Of a stretch of DNA of 64,000 nucleotides, positions 43,701 to 55,010 are shown piece after piece. Origin of the DNA: Pseudoips prasinana (taxonomy: Eukaryota; Arthropoda; Insecta; Lepidoptera; Nolidae). Location of the stretch: assembly GCA_951640165.1 (NCBI GenBank), contig OX621234.1:8933001-8997000 (forward strand), read 5' to 3'. Under the pieces are notes generated by a model. That model saw nothing but the letters and a program-made list of their open reading frames with translations, was not told the origin of the DNA and did no database searches. The stretch's first letter is position 1, and every line of letters begins with the position of its first letter. The position numbers and the translations under genes were made by a program.

Positions 43701-46700
43701 AAGAGGAGCGTTACTTGAGCTGTATCTCAATTGGGAACCTATGGAGGTTGTCTTATTGGAAATGTAGCTGGTTATATACTTTTTGTCCGAGTTAAGCGGG
43801 AGATGCTTTGTTTTGAACGAGTCTTATGAAATGATGAAATCTTTTATTTGATTCACTAGAACCACTTAAAATAAGTGTGTCTCTAAAACTAGCAAATTAT
43901 ATTTGAGTAATATAAGCAGTTCTATCTCCCTCTGTCCTCAGCGGAGCATATTAGACCAGGGTAATTGAAAAATGATTTTCTAGTCAATTTTAGTATTTTG
44001 TGTAAAGCTAATCATGCTATGTTTATTGTAACTTTAAACTTGGACGCGCATAACAGCTTACGGTAACTTACTTAACCACTGCGCGTGCGCCACTACAACA
44101 GGTTGTAAAGAGAGGAGTAATTTCCTATAAGTATTGCACAGAAAAATTTAATTGACAGAACTAAATGTTTTTCATAAGAACTAATTTGAAAAATATAACT
44201 ATTAACCAACTATTTTGCTTTGATTGATATTAATTCTGCTTTTTACACAATTATATTTATTAATAGTATCTTAGGACATCATTCACACACGGTCATCTGA
44301 TCCTATACTATGGAAACCAGATAGTTAATATACTACATTTACAACTTTTCTTTTGTAAATACATACATATGTACTTATATAGATAAAACACCCAGACTCA
44401 GGACTGGGTGGGAATCGAACTCACGATCTGTGGCGTGCAAGGCCAACATTTACCATCCACGCCACAGGCCCATTAATTGTATGACATTACATCTCTTTTT
44501 AATATAACTAGTCTAAGAAAATCATAGAACATAGGTCTAGGTACAGACGCCAGCACATCCAGCTACCCCAATCTGTCAAATATCTTTTATAACTTTTTCA
44601 ATGATTTTAAAATGATTTAGTGTATTTTTTTGTATTGAAACGGGACTAATCCCTCCCTCTTACCCACCACTGCAACACCTGTAAGCCAGGATCAACAGTG
44701 GCACACAATGAAATGACACTGAGCGGTGAGGCTCAGGCATGTCCCGGGGAATCGCTTTAACTGTCTTGGATCCCGCAACAAATTTAATCAGAAACAGAAA
44801 AAAAGGAGGAGTTAGAAAATGAATGATTTAGTGTAGCATAGATACGTGGGCATTACCTACAATTTAGGGCAGCAGAAAAGAAATCGGAGTCGGGAGGTAT
44901 AAAGTAAACAAACGGATGTTCCGATTTATCGCAGCTGGAGTCAAACCATAGTATAAGCCAGTTCCCCATATTCATAGTTACACAGAAATTGTTACCTGGG
45001 AAAATGGGGTTTGAAATTTTATATGAAAATTATTTAAAATAATAAATATTTTACAACCATGTTCTGCCAAATTTTGCATTTCTTTCAAACAGTTTTGATC
45101 ACTTTTGAGGGCTCCGTACCCAAAGGGTAAAACGGGACCCTATTACTAAGACTTTGCTGTCCGTCTGTCACCAGGCTGTATGAACGTGATAGACAGTTGA
45201 AATGTTCACAGATGATGTATTTCCATTGCCGCTATAACAACAAACACTAAAAAACAAAATAAAATAAATATTTAAGGGGGCACCCATACAACAAACGTGA
45301 ACTATTTGCTCTTTTTTATAGATAATGGTACGAAACCTTTCGTGCGCGAGTCCGACTCGCACTTGGCTAGTTTTTAATATTATTACGCCAAACGACCGTA
45401 TAAAGTGTTTACTGACACCACTACATTACATCTTTGGCCTATAAATAGATTCGGGCATATACAAACGGAAAATATGCTGAGACTATTGTTCCCATAATGT
45501 TATATTGTTGAGCATACATAAAGTAAAAAAAATTACATCATCTACTATTGAAACTATATTTGACATTCGCCCCCATTCTATGACTAAACTATTGTCGATC
45601 AGATTAGACAGAGTTGAGATCAATGGGTCGACCGGAAAATTTTGTTGAAGTATAAATATAGAAAAATGCTAAGCATAATTGGCCTCTTATTATGCTTTCA
45701 TAACTTTAAGTACTTGTCATTCATACTCTATGGATGATACTATTAGTTTGTGTTCAGGTTTTGCGAGAGGAACATGTTAAGTCAAATATACCAACATTTA
45801 TCAGGTAAAAGATATTAAGGTAGTTTTAGTAGAGTATTAAGGTAGTAAATTTGTTTAAAAAATAAATCTATATCAAATTAATAATATCTATACTTTGCGC
45901 ATCATTATATATTATAGATATTTTGCACTTTAAACTATCTTTGATTTTTCAAAGGAGACATATCATTAAGTAAACTGTCAAGTTTCCTATAGAGCGTCCC
46001 TAGACTCTCCCCACTTTCAATAAGCTTGTGATAAGGATCACTTCCTGCGCTCGTAATTTCTTTCAACTGAATATAATATTTATTTTCGTAATATCGTATT
46101 ATATTAAAGTGCATATTATGGTGCATATATATTTTATTTTTTAAATCGTAGTAAGTATGTGGTATGTAAAATATTTAAAACAGTTCCTTTTCATCTGTTG
46201 TACTCCTGCTACTATTGACTTTACTTACGATTTCTATCCATCCGAAGGTTGTGGAATCGATCGTTTAAGGCGATAACACCGCCGTTTTACATTATGTTCT
46301 TAATATCCAATGTATATTTGTAGTTTTTCTTTTGAGTGTTTACAATAAAAAGTGTTCTATATATCTAAAAAGCTATTAGTTGAAGTATTGGATACTGTAC
46401 TTACGCAACAGGCAAATATCCCTTTACGATTAAATTGATCAGTCTGCATTTATAAGGAGGGAGAACAATGCACGCTTTTTGCGGTGCCTCTTTTATACTG
46501 AATGTGGATCTTGGTATAAATAAAGCTAAGTAACTAATGCCAAAAATAATAAATATAATAATTAGATAGATGTAATAGTGAGTTATATTTGGTGAGTGAG
46601 TTATACTAGCTGTGGCCCGCGGTTTTACCCGCTTTATAAATTATAGCCTATGTGTTAATCGAGGGTGTCAGCTAACTCCATGCCAAATTTTATTAAAATC

Positions 46701-48078
46701 GCTCCAGTCGTTTAGAGGTGAAGAAGTTACAAACATATACACTCACGAACTTTCGCCTTTATAATATTATAGTGATTTGAGGCGGCAATGTTGTCCTAAC
46801 ATTTACTTGACGAGTTACTTTATTAAATTGTCCTTACCGAGCGCTACAGTTTCCTTGCTCCACTTTTCTCCCCAGAGAGTGGGAAGATTTAAATTTCCGC
46901 CTCACCGTCATTCTAAATGAAGTTTCTTGTAAATTTTATTTTAAGAGTTAACGTCAAAGTAGATAAATGTTCATTTTATTGCAGTCATCATTGGCTCTGG
47001 TTGGTTTTGAGTTAAGATGAGATGCCTAATGAGATTCTGGGTCACTTAGGACAGTATGTATAAGCTAAGTGCACAATTTTGAAGTTATTTATATAAATAT
47101 CTTTGTTTAATTCACGTCTCTGGTTATAATTTAAGGGCTTAAGCTGCGACCATGCATTATTTTACCATTCTATTGCTTAAGGCCGAGACAGCAACGCACA
47201 ACACTCGCTCGCATATTTACATTTTTTAGATACCATACAAAATTGTATAGTAAAACTAAAACTGTTCTTCTGTCATCTTGTGGGATCAGTAATCCAAAAT
47301 ATTAAGAATAAGTTTTCATTTTGATATATTTTGTAATGATTGCTGTAGATGCCAATTAAGATTTTTATTACTTTTGGAAAGTAATAGAGCATATCAAAGT
47401 GAAAACTTGTTTTGGTTATTTTGGAATATTTTTTTATATTTATATAGTAAGACAAATTAGCAAGTGATTCCCCTGATGGTAAGTGATCATGGCCACTCGC
47501 AACACCAGAGGGCGCAAGTGCGTTCTCGATATTTTTTAATACTTTACCTTAGTGTTCATTATCCAGATTAGCAGTACCGAATCATAATTAGATCATCTAC
47601 GCTTAAAAAAGTTGATAAATAAAAGACCGAGAAATCTATTGTTCCTACAATCTTTCGCAACTTATCAAATAATATAATTATTAATAGAGGTTCCATTACA
47701 AATTTTAGTAATGCTATTTTAGGAATGTTATATGATATATATATTTCCTAAATTCAATACATTTTGTGTGTGTTAAGAAATCTATCAGTCAGAATAGACT
47801 ATATTGCCTTATTAATAAGCACATACAATATATAGTATTGATATATACTTTTCGTCAACAGGCCAAAAGACAAATACCTGCATCTAACTCGTGACGCTCA
47901 CTATTCGTCGGAAAAGCACATTTTGAGTACGACCCCAGCGCGGGCGGAGGCTAATTGCAGCTATGATCTAGACGCGACTGACACGGGATGGCTCAAACTG
48001 CTGAACGCGGAGCGCGCGAGGGCCGGAGCAGCACCTGTCACCGAAGATCAGCTCGAGAAAGTCATCGAAGAGTTAGAG
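37580..48078 (+). CDS. rno: Rhinoceros/JADE-family PHD-finger protein, N-terminal part
   Basis: JADE proteins scaffold the HBO1-type histone acetyltransferase; Drosophila rhinoceros limits EGFR signalling in the eye. Exons 37580-37764, 42974-43168 and 47862-48078 join in frame: 199 codons, ending in phase 0. Residues 1-57: basic, with a nuclear-import-like KRRRTE. 58-80: PAELFRKDLISAMKLPDNEP, the family's diagnostic helix. 81-127: WKQDWERGVQVPVNPDSLP and more. 128-199: KDKYLHLTRDAHYSSEK, YDLDATDTGWLKLLNAER, EDQLEKVIEELE. All match the stretch that precedes the PHD-knuckle-PHD module in rhinoceros and JADE1-3. The PHD exons are not found before 64000, so the gene is cut by the window. Coding exons are far more GC-rich than their introns. 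The family is firm; rno over another JADE paralog is inferred from the closer wording to the fly protein. Confidence 0.92.
37765..42973. other. Intron 1 of the rno-like gene
   Basis: 5.2 kb, AT-rich and poorer in recognisable transposons than the rest of the window. It has one tandem-like duplication at 39365-39463. An open stretch at 41512-41697 with a donor-like GCAAGTAAGT at ~41633 does not fit the frame and resembles no known protein. Confidence 0.5.
39365..39463 (+). repeat. Direct repeat of 32 bp around a GC palindrome
   Basis: TAACAGCATGAAGTTAGTTC and its following 12 bases occur at 39365-39396 and again at 39432-39463, identical. Between them is the perfect 18-base palindrome ACGATGCGCGCGCATCGT (39409-39426). 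Confidence 0.8.
42974..43168 (+). CDS. rno: rno-like exon 2
   Basis: Acceptor ACATTCCAG, donor GTAAGT. Encodes KDLISAMKLPDNEPLTPSTY, WIITDTWKQDWERGVQVPVN and PDSLPAPKVKIIENPMPPNF. The borders are set by phase on both sides. Confidence 0.95.
43285..43360 (-). repeat. Dispersed repeat (family J), fragment
   Basis: GGGCAGCGGTGATCATTTAC and AATCAGGCGACCC are the complement of the start of the repeat at 3434. Confidence 0.45.
43361..44261. other. Intron 2, nothing recognised
   Basis: AT-rich, no repeat match. Confidence 0.35.
44262..44473 (-). mobile_element. tRNA-derived SINE (family A)
   Basis: Antisense: tail CATCTGATCCTATACTATGG, body CTTTTGTAAATACATACATA, B box complement GGGAATCGAACTCACG and A box complement at CATCCACGCCACAGGCCC. 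Confidence 0.75.
44541..44581 (+). mobile_element. One end of a family D element
   Basis: GTACAGACGCCAGCACATCC followed by AGCTACCCCAATCTGTCAA. The opposite end is not found. Confidence 0.6.
44637..44751 (+). mobile_element. Short dispersed repeat, second full copy
   Basis: Nearly identical to the SINE-splitting insert at 675-791 (CCTGTAAGCCAGGATCAACA to GTCCCGGGGAAT), so that insert is a real mobile unit. The start is CGGGACTAATCCCTCCCTCT. Confidence 0.6.
45107..45375 (-). repeat. Dispersed repeat (family G)
   Basis: Opens GGGCTCCGTACCCAAAGGGT and closes GCGCGAGTCCGACTCGCACT in this strand. It includes the complement of the TCATCTGTGAA block. Confidence 0.65.
45376..46605. other. Intron 2, nothing recognised
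   Basis: AT-rich, no coding-like frame and no repeat match. Confidence 0.35.
46606..46772 (-). mobile_element. Helitron-like short element, complete
   Basis: CTAGCTGTGGCCCGCGGTTT with the hairpin at one end and CGCCTTTATAATATTATAG at the other; the body includes TCGCTCCAGTCGTTTAGAGG. Confidence 0.6.
46773..47464. other. Intron 2, nothing recognised
   Basis: AT-rich, no repeat match. Confidence 0.35.
47465..47530 (+). repeat. Dispersed repeat (family J), fragment
   Basis: CCTGATGGTAAGTGATCATG, ACTCGCAACACCAGAGGGCG and AAGTGCGTTCTCG match the copy at 3434. Confidence 0.5.
47862..48078 (+). CDS. rno: rno-like exon 3
   Basis: Acceptor GTCAACAG, donor GTAACT. Encodes PKDKYLHLTRDAHYSSEKHI to EDQLEKVIEELE. 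In the fly protein the next residues lead to the first PHD finger. Confidence 0.95.
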
Positions 48079-48337
48079 GTAACTTGGCTGACGTAAAGTG
48101 ACTTAATAAACACATATCATTATTATGCTTTCTCATGATTAAACAAATAAAAATGAGATACATATCTTTAGGTAGTAAAATATCCCGGGGTTAATCGTTT
48201 ATTTAAGACAACTCGACCTATTTAAATAAATACTTATATTACGGGGATTTCCAAACATAAAATTCAGACTGATATAGGTCACAATTATATCGGTCATATA
48301 GGTAGTAGAGATTGCGCTATTTTAACTACCTTTGCAG

Positions 48338-48440
48338 TTTACTTCGTGTCCCGGGTTCGATTCTCGCGCAGGACTACTATTTGTGTGACCCATAAATAGT
48401 TGTTTTTAGTCTGGATGTACTTTGTGTCCGTCAATTATAA
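48338..48440 (+). mobile_element. tRNA-derived SINE (family F), 5'-truncated
   Basis: CTTCGTGTCCCGGGTTCGAT (B box) and GTGACCCATAAATAGTTG match the copy at 10489; the A-box half is missing. Confidence 0.55.
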
Positions 48441-48747
48441 TATGTTTGTGTAGTACCCCGCGACACAGATTAAATTCGCTAATGCAAACATACTCAATAA
48501 AAAAAATTCTAAGTACACCTTATCTCCATTTATGTTATATACTTCTTGAATGAATTTGTTTCGTTTTGGGTGCTGAGAAACATGCATTTAACACATGCAA
48601 TTATTTGTGGGTTATACTTACCTGTGCGGGGTTGAACTTGAATAAGACACCGCGTCTACACTTGAGTTTATTTTCAATATACTCAGTAAGAACAACTAAC
48701 ATGTACAATTTATTAGGTCACTATACGTTACTAAATATTTTTAATTC

Positions 48748-48865
48748 TAAGGCTAACTGGTCACTTTACAGACAACCTGTGGTCGTTGAATATATGAATG
48801 TTGTGGTTGCATTTGACAGGTTGTCCACTCTCTGGCTGACGAGTAGACGAGTTCAGTTAGCCTTA
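48748..48865. mobile_element. Possible short inverted-terminal element
   Basis: TAAGGCTAACTG (48748) and CAGTTAGCCTTA (48854) are exact complements, as are GACAACCTGT (48771) and ACAGGTTGTC (48816). 118 bp. There is only one copy in the window, so family status is unproven. Confidence 0.45.
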
Positions 48866-49792
48866 ACTTCTGTTTACATTGTTATAAGAATATTGCCAAA
48901 TAATTAATTAAATCTAAGAGTTGCTTACAAGAATTAAAACGCAAAGTATATAAGAATACTTCTGTAATCTTATTATTTAAATTTGTGTAATAACCTATTA
49001 GCAGTTGCGGTCTCAACACGGCAGTCTCACACTCAAATCTCTATTGAGTCTGACCGACTTGCGGCATAATTGTAACACGTCATCGAAAAGACAATTTTCA
49101 ACGATTCCATTGCCCATACACTATTATGCTATCGGTACTGATCTAGAGATTAATGTAACCATCCTATCTCCCTATTATTTTCCTCGAATTCTTAAAGAGA
49201 TACTCAGACTTCTTCTTGTCTAACAGCGATAATTACGTATTATTTTATATAAGGTGAAATAAGACTTGAACAGAATCTAATTAAGTTAATTCTATTTTAC
49301 GCTGATTATGGATTAGGTTACTTATTTAGGTGATAAGAACAATAACTCGAACAGTTCATTACTTAATATGTTTACCATTCGCGCAATGCTTGGCGGAAAT
49401 CTGAATTTAAATTTGATTGTCCCCGACATGAGCAAGTTCAATTCATGCTGTATGAATAAATTTATTATTGCGACCATCAACCCAGGTTACTACATTTTCT
49501 TGCGATCGTTGAATGAACAAATTTATTCCTCAGTAAAGGTGTTTATTTTATCATATTATGCTTTATGGATCATACTTTTGCATAAGTTTGAACCGCTTGT
49601 GTAATACTGGTGAATACTCTTATTTATACGTGTCGAAAAGGCTAAGGCTATTGTTTTCATTTCAAGTTCATGCTGTTTTGTTTAATGTTCGCAACGTGGT
49701 ATAACTTACAAGGTTCTGGGTCAGGGGTCAGGGGAATATGGCAGGTATGGGCGGATAGTCAGGCTTTTTAAATAAACATTGTCAATAATAGT
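48866..49792. other. Large rno intron, nothing recognised
   Basis: Moderately AT-rich; no known element. Short open stretches show no family likeness. Confidence 0.35.
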
Positions 49793-50033
49793 AATGTCTT
49801 GGCACATTATTTACACACGGCCATCTGATCCCAAACTAACCAGAACTTGCACTATGGAAACCAGATATCTGATGTACTATTCTTTTGTAAATAATACTTA
49901 TATAGATAAATTTCACCTAGACTCAGGACAAACAGTCATGTTCATGCACACAAAATCTGTCATGAGTGGGAATCGAACCCACGACCTCCGGCGTGAAAAG
50001 CAAGCATTTGCCAACCACCCCAACAGTTACGTC
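49793..50033 (-). mobile_element. tRNA-derived SINE (family A), long copy
   Basis: Antisense and uninterrupted: CATCTGATCCCAAACTAACC, GTCATGTTCATGCACACAAA, B box complement GTGGGAATCGAACCCACGAC and A box complement at GCCAACCACCCCAACAG. Confidence 0.78.
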
Positions 50034-50403
50034 AATTATGCTGTTCTGGATTAAGTGTGGGGAGCGGTGTTGTCCCTGAATAACAATTTACAATGCTGCT
50101 TGGCTACCACTCGCTCAAGCTCTACTTACATATATGAATCGTTAGTTATCACAAATAAGTTTTTCGTCCGCTTGAACGTTTTCATGAATAGCCGCAGTCG
50201 GCCGCCGATCACATCTACAAAGAGGAAAGTTTGAAGATGATTATCTTATAAATTCAGCATACCAATGTATAGCTAATTCGTGAAAGAGACCAAACACAAG
50301 TTGTGGTAAAAAGTTCAACGCATTCTACGGCTTAAAACTATTCGTCTTTTTACCGTTGTTTTCTGTTATATATGATATAGTAAATCATAACACGAAATGA
50401 TGG

Positions 50404-50489
50404 TTCTCCCCGATCTGTAAGCGATTGGCAAGGTTAAGCAACTAGGCTCGCGGTCAGTCCATAGATGGGTGACCGCCAAAGTCGCTTAA
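50404..50489 (+). repeat. 5S-rRNA-like fragment, second copy
   Basis: GGTTCTCCCCGATC, AAGGTTAAGCAACTAGG, CGCGGTCAGT and GATGGGTGACCGCC follow 5S rRNA order. It shares the non-5S changes of the fragment at 9577 (the GTAAG.GATTGGC stretch), so both come from one mobile family rather than from 5S genes. Confidence 0.62.
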
Positions 50490-50724
50490 TTTTAATTAAT
50501 TTCAAAATAGTGGTAAAGTAAGTAACAGTAAGTAACACGAAAATCTCGTTGAGTGAGAGCCAAAACAGTCATGTTAAGCGCGGTTAAAATCCAGGAAAAA
50601 ACTTGAGGAATAAGTTTGTTTGTGGACACCCAGGAATGGCTTCTAAGGCTGCGGCCCATTGAATCTTGGCGGTACTTAAACTTTTCTCAGTAATACATTT
50701 GCGGCTCATATTTTTATTCATGTA

Positions 50725-50870
50725 CTAGCTGTGCTCAGCTGTTTTACTCGCGTTAAACTTTATAAATTATAGCATATGTGTTATTCGGATATACTATAAC
50801 AAAGTTTCAACATAATTCGTTCGGTAGTTTTAGCGTGAAAGAGTAACGTACAGCCACGTACATCTATAAT
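50725..50870 (-). mobile_element. Helitron-like element, CTAG half, split by a SINE
   Basis: CTAGCTGTGCTCAGCTGTTT at the start, then TTTATAAATTATAGCATATG. Interrupted after 50870; its other end resumes at 51222 (CCATACTCACAAACTTTTGC to TATAATATTAGTAGGA). Confidence 0.6.
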
Positions 50871-51210
50871 GTCCTCCTAGCCGAATTTCGGCCACGGCGG
50901 CCAGTCTCAACAGAGATTAGCCATCTGCGCGGGACATATTATAATGCTCAAGTGTGTGCGCAAAGTCAGGAGCACTTTCTATTCCATCACTCTCATGGTC
51001 CGATGGGACGCCTAGCGACACGACCGGAAAGAGGTCAGGTACAAGCCGACGGCTTTACGTGCTTTCCGTGGCACGGGGGTATAATACCGCCAACTCCCAG
51101 ACTTCGGCAGAAAAATCCTAGAATCACTTTTGGCCCGACCCGGGATTTGAACCCAGGACCTCGTTCTCGGCGGGTGAACACGCCACCGCTAAACCAACAA
51201 GGCAGTCAAC
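50871..51210 (-). mobile_element. tRNA-derived SINE, long GC-rich Lepidopteran type
   Basis: GTCCTCCTAGCCGAATTTCG, CGATGGGACGCCTAGCGACA, CTTTACGTGCTTTCCGTGGC and the B box complement GGGATTTGAACCCAGGACC. ACATCTATAAT before and ACATCTCTACAAT after look like an altered target duplication. It sits in a Helitron-like element. The sequence type is widespread in Lepidoptera. Confidence 0.7.
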
Positions 51211-51221
51211 ACATCTCTACA

Positions 51222-51264
51222 ATCCATACTCACAAACTTTTGCATTTATAATATTAGTAGGATT
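51222..51264 (-). mobile_element. Helitron-like element, other half
   Basis: CCATACTCACAAACTTTTGC and ATTTATAATATTAGTAGG complete the element cut at 50870. Confidence 0.55.
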
Positions 51265-52198
51265 CTAGTTCCTAGTTGTTTGATAAACTTTTGCTTTACC
51301 TCTCATTTCTTTTTCTCTAGTATAACAGAAAATATATCGAAAACAGAAAACCGATTCTTAAACTTACACCGTATCGAGAACGAAATTCAACTGAACTGTT
51401 TTGGCGCGAATGGCCCTTCAACACAAGTCACTCGCTGATTTATATGTAGGCTCTCCGCTTCTTTTTGTTCGACAATGCCTCGTCTCATTTTCTGTTCCAA
51501 CAACAAGATCTCATTTTCTGTGATTAAACACGAACACTAGACCAACGATGCAGTCAAGAAGTCTTATTGAAATTGTTTTGAATGGTATCCATATCGAAAA
51601 CATAGTGTTTGTAATGTTGCGACTTAATACGTTTTCAATCGAATCAAGTTTCATTTCTTATACGTTGAGTTTTCTTCAATCGTCATATAAATAACTTCAT
51701 TCAAAATTTCTATTTAAATTTGTGTGGAAGTTTCTTAGTATGTCAAGCTAAGCTAAACGTCACTCCTGTCGAAACTGGACTATTGTAAAGCTGATGGGTC
51801 ATATGAAGTATAGGGAGGTTTTACCGTTTGGTGGCGCCACTGTCCCACTTCACTATTGGACTGTACTTATGCCAAGTTACCGGATGTTCACGTTTTACTA
51901 CAAAGGTGAAAGTGTCTTTTGCTTCACGATATAAAGAAAATATAATATAGTAATTCGACTATAAAGACATTTAACATTTAAGCCACCACGGTATTTTCCT
52001 TCAGCTAATTCATATGGATGTTTGTAATAATAGTTGTAGCCTAATAAGAGAATTAGATTTCTAATTGGCATCCTTTGCCTGCCGGAGACACGGGAACGAG
52101 AAAGATTTATTTATCCATTAGAGTAGAGATTATAATTGGATAGACGAGTCAATTAAGGCACTGTTAATTGACGAAAATACCGGTACTAACTTGTGTGC
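51265..52198. other. Large rno intron, nothing recognised
   Basis: No repeat match or coding-like frame. Confidence 0.35.
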
Positions 52199-52330
52199 GT
52201 CAGAATAAACTCTTCTACAACAAACTTCCCAATGACATTAGACAATGTCAATCCACAAATATAAAACAACAATTGAAGGCAAATTTTCAGACTATGTTAA
52301 CGACAAAAATGAGTAAGAATGACCAGATTT
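52199..52330 (+). mobile_element. LINE C-terminal remnant
   Basis: The + frame reads NKLFYNKLPNDIRQCQSTNI, then KQQLKANFQTMLTTKMSKND and a stop. NKLP..I followed by a short basic helix is the usual end of CR1- or jockey-type polyproteins. Strongly 5'-truncated. Confidence 0.5.
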
Positions 52331-52545
52331 AGGTCGACACATTTCAGTGAGACATTGTAATCAGATATTAAAATTTATTCGAAAGGAATTCCACTGAGTT
52401 TTTATGCACTGCACAAAAATCGATGAATAAAACAAAATGTATATTTTTATGCAATTTTTTGCCCTTGATCTAAATACTGCGTTATGCAGTAGGATGCGGT
52501 TGACACCTGTTACAAGTGTTGCAGGTCAGAAACCTTATAAATAAA

Positions 52546-52578
52546 GATCTTGGGACAAACACACTGCCATCTGATCCC
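52546..52578 (-). mobile_element. SINE family A fragment
   Basis: CTTGGGACAAACACACTGCC and ATCTGATCCC: the complement of the SINE tail. A foldback half and then the SINE-head-like GGGTGGGGATCGGCTTCACG (52662-52681) follow. Confidence 0.5.
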
Positions 52579-52664
52579 GATTGATGAAGTCATTTTTAAC
52601 CTTTATTTATGTGAACGCCATTTAAGAAATCGATGTTCGGCGACTTAGCCGGTAGAGTCCCTGG
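52579..52664. mobile_element. Foldback element (family B), right arm only
   Basis: GATTGATGAAGTCATTTTTA to GACTTAGCCGGTAGAGTCCC, matching the right arm at 11236-11324. It is followed by the same SINE junction (CTGGGTGGG.ATC) as the copy at 11076. Confidence 0.7.
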
Positions 52665-52683
52665 GTGGGGATCGGCTTCACGC

Positions 52684-53760
52684 TAATTTTGGTTACATTA
52701 AACATTTTAAATTATAGGTGAATGGTAAATCATATTAAGTAATGGACAAAAAAGCAAGTAAATACATTAAATAAAACAAGAACAATTGAATTAAAAGCAA
52801 TAAACTAGTTTACAGAAATATATATAGAAAACTTTAAACTATCAATCGTCAGAAATAGTTGTGAAATATAATATATTCATATTATCTTCTTTGGTTTAAT
52901 GGATGAATATATGTGATTATAATATTTTGATAGGTTTGCAAACCACAGTCTACCAACCATGTTATTTTCGAAATAATTTCGTTTTATCCATACTTTTTAT
53001 TACTTACCAACAAAAAATCATTCATACTCATTCAAAAACAAATAAAAACCAAAATCGATTATTACTATAAACTTTGAGAGCCTGCTTCCTTTTTAAAATT
53101 GTCCAATCAAAATGCCAACTTAAAAGTAGGGCAATAAAAATCTTTCGTTAGATAAACATAACTATGGCATAGCCACTGGGTGGTGTGATTATACCGCTCC
53201 TAATAGAGACATAGACTTAATATCTAGTTACCTAGTTATAGTTGTAAACTGAATGCGATCTCAGCAAGAACTGTTCGACTTCTAAAAGTTAGTCACTCTG
53301 GCGAGTATATCGCAACAGGTTGTCGATATACATACGGTTTCAGATATCAACTTTGTAGTATGACAAGTTTGATGACCTCTATCTAGAAAGTCGAATTGAA
53401 TTATTTTAAATCATTATTATCTCATTTTAAACGGTACGTTTCAGTTAACCTACCCGGTTGAACTGTGAATCTAAACCATAGACGGGCCCATTCGAATACA
53501 CACACCAAAAAATAATGTATCCGGGCGCTGACTGCAGTGCAGTGTATCTCTGATAGATTTAGATATTTGTTATTATATATTTACTTATTATATTTATTTA
53601 GATGTCCTGATAGATGATTTTTAATTAATCATTGTTACACGCAGATACATATACCTAGAAACCTACTAAGATCCCACCGTAACCTTTGAATTCAGCCCCA
53701 AAATAAACACGAGATAGTCAAAATACATATTTATTAAGAACTACATCATACATATATACC
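52684..53760. other. Large rno intron, nothing recognised
   Basis: AT-rich, no repeat match. Confidence 0.35.
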
Positions 53761-54006
53761 TACTAATATTATAAACGTGAAAGTTTGTGAGTATGGATGT
53801 ATGGATGGTTGATACTCTTTCACGCAAAAACTACGGAACGGACTTGGTAGTATTATCCTACTAATATAATAAATGGGCAAGTTTTTGAGTATGGATGGAT
53901 GTATGGATGTTCGTTAACTTTGTATTAATATAGGTTATATATCCGAATAACACATAGGCTATAATTTAAAAAGCTTAACGCGAGTAAAACCGCGGGGCAC
54001 AGCTAG
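53761..54006 (+). mobile_element. Helitron-like elements, tandem
   Basis: Two starts, TACTAATATTATAAACGTGA at 53761 and CCTACTAATATAATAAATGG at about 53858, each followed by GTATGGATG-type repeats. The second runs to the hairpin and GGGGCACAGCTAG, ending at 54006. Confidence 0.6.
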
Positions 54007-54082
54007 TAGTTTATATATCCGAAAAACACATAGGCAATAATTTATTAAGTTTAACGCGTGTGAAACCGCAGGGCACAACTAG
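54007..54082 (+). mobile_element. Extra Helitron-like 3' end
   Basis: Repeats the last ~75 bases: TATATATCCGAAAAACACAT to CCGCAGGGCACAACTAG. A terminal segment duplicated behind a complete end. Confidence 0.55.
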
Positions 54083-54399
54083 TCATTAATATTAAGGTTT
54101 AAATTATAATCAACTTTAGAAAATTGCATTAGGAGGGAACCGAAAAAGTTGTCTGCCCTTACGTGCAGTGAGTTCCGGTGACGCAATCAATCCCGAGGAC
54201 ATTATTACTATGCGACCGCTCGGGGGGACGGGTGGCGGTGGGCGGACTTGGCGGTATGAATGAAGGTGGCGACCCCACCACCCTACGGTTGTCGGATCAA
54301 ACACAACTTTCGTACAATTTGTTTAAATAGTATGATATTATTTTTGTTTCTCTTATACTGATATTTAATACATGTTAAAATATATTAGTAGACGATATA

Positions 54400-55010
54400 C
54401 AGTTCGAACAGTTAACAACACCAAACTTCTTGGGGCTCAAAGTGAAATGGGATCAGCATATTGACAGACAACCTACGCTCTATGATAGGTAGTGCATGTT
54501 TTGCGCTGCGACGGGGAGCGCGGGTAGTTCCCGAGGTCGTAACGCGTGCATGTTACTTTGCCACAGTACACGCACGGCTTGAATACGGTGTCGAATTATG
54601 GGGACGTGCTAGATTGGGAGCGCATTCCACATGGAAACACGAGCCATCAGAGCTAAAACAAGATGTCTCCGATAGGCCTTATTTTACAAAACTAGGTATC
54701 ATGACCTTGTCTATTGTTATTCTACAAGTTGCGTTATATGCAAGATCCAATCTTGGAAATTACAACGCGCATAATGAGATCCACTCATACAACACTAGAA
54801 ACGTTCAAAAAGTCACGTCAGAAAATCCGACCGACGGTATACAATAGGTAACCTTATAATGTCACCGCGACTCGGAACTGGTATTTTTTAAGTCTCCACT
54901 GAAGCGTTGGCTTGTTGAACAAACGTTCTACGGTTATGTCGACTTTTTGACGGCCATTTAATGAAATCTATCGCCTTTCTACAAATGTTACTGACTTCTT
55001 GCATAGGATT
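54400..55010 (+). mobile_element. CR1/jockey-like LINE, C-terminal half of reverse transcriptase
   Basis: NTKLLG and LKVKWDQHID at ~54420, then, after a frameshift, LRSMIGSACFALRRGARVVP, ATVHARLEYGVELWGRA, YFTKLGIMTLSIVILQVALY, HSYNTRN and, in another frame, LKRWLVEQTFYGYVDFLTAI. The order is that of CR1/jockey polyprotein ends. Frameshifts and stops; inactive. Confidence 0.65.

Noticed and set aside
48566..48907. 113-codon gene
   Set aside because: No ATG at the proposed start, no recognisable domain, and it overlaps an inverted-repeat element.
49368..49604. 78-codon membrane-like protein
   Set aside because: Hydrophobic only because the DNA is T-rich; no signal, domain or splice support.
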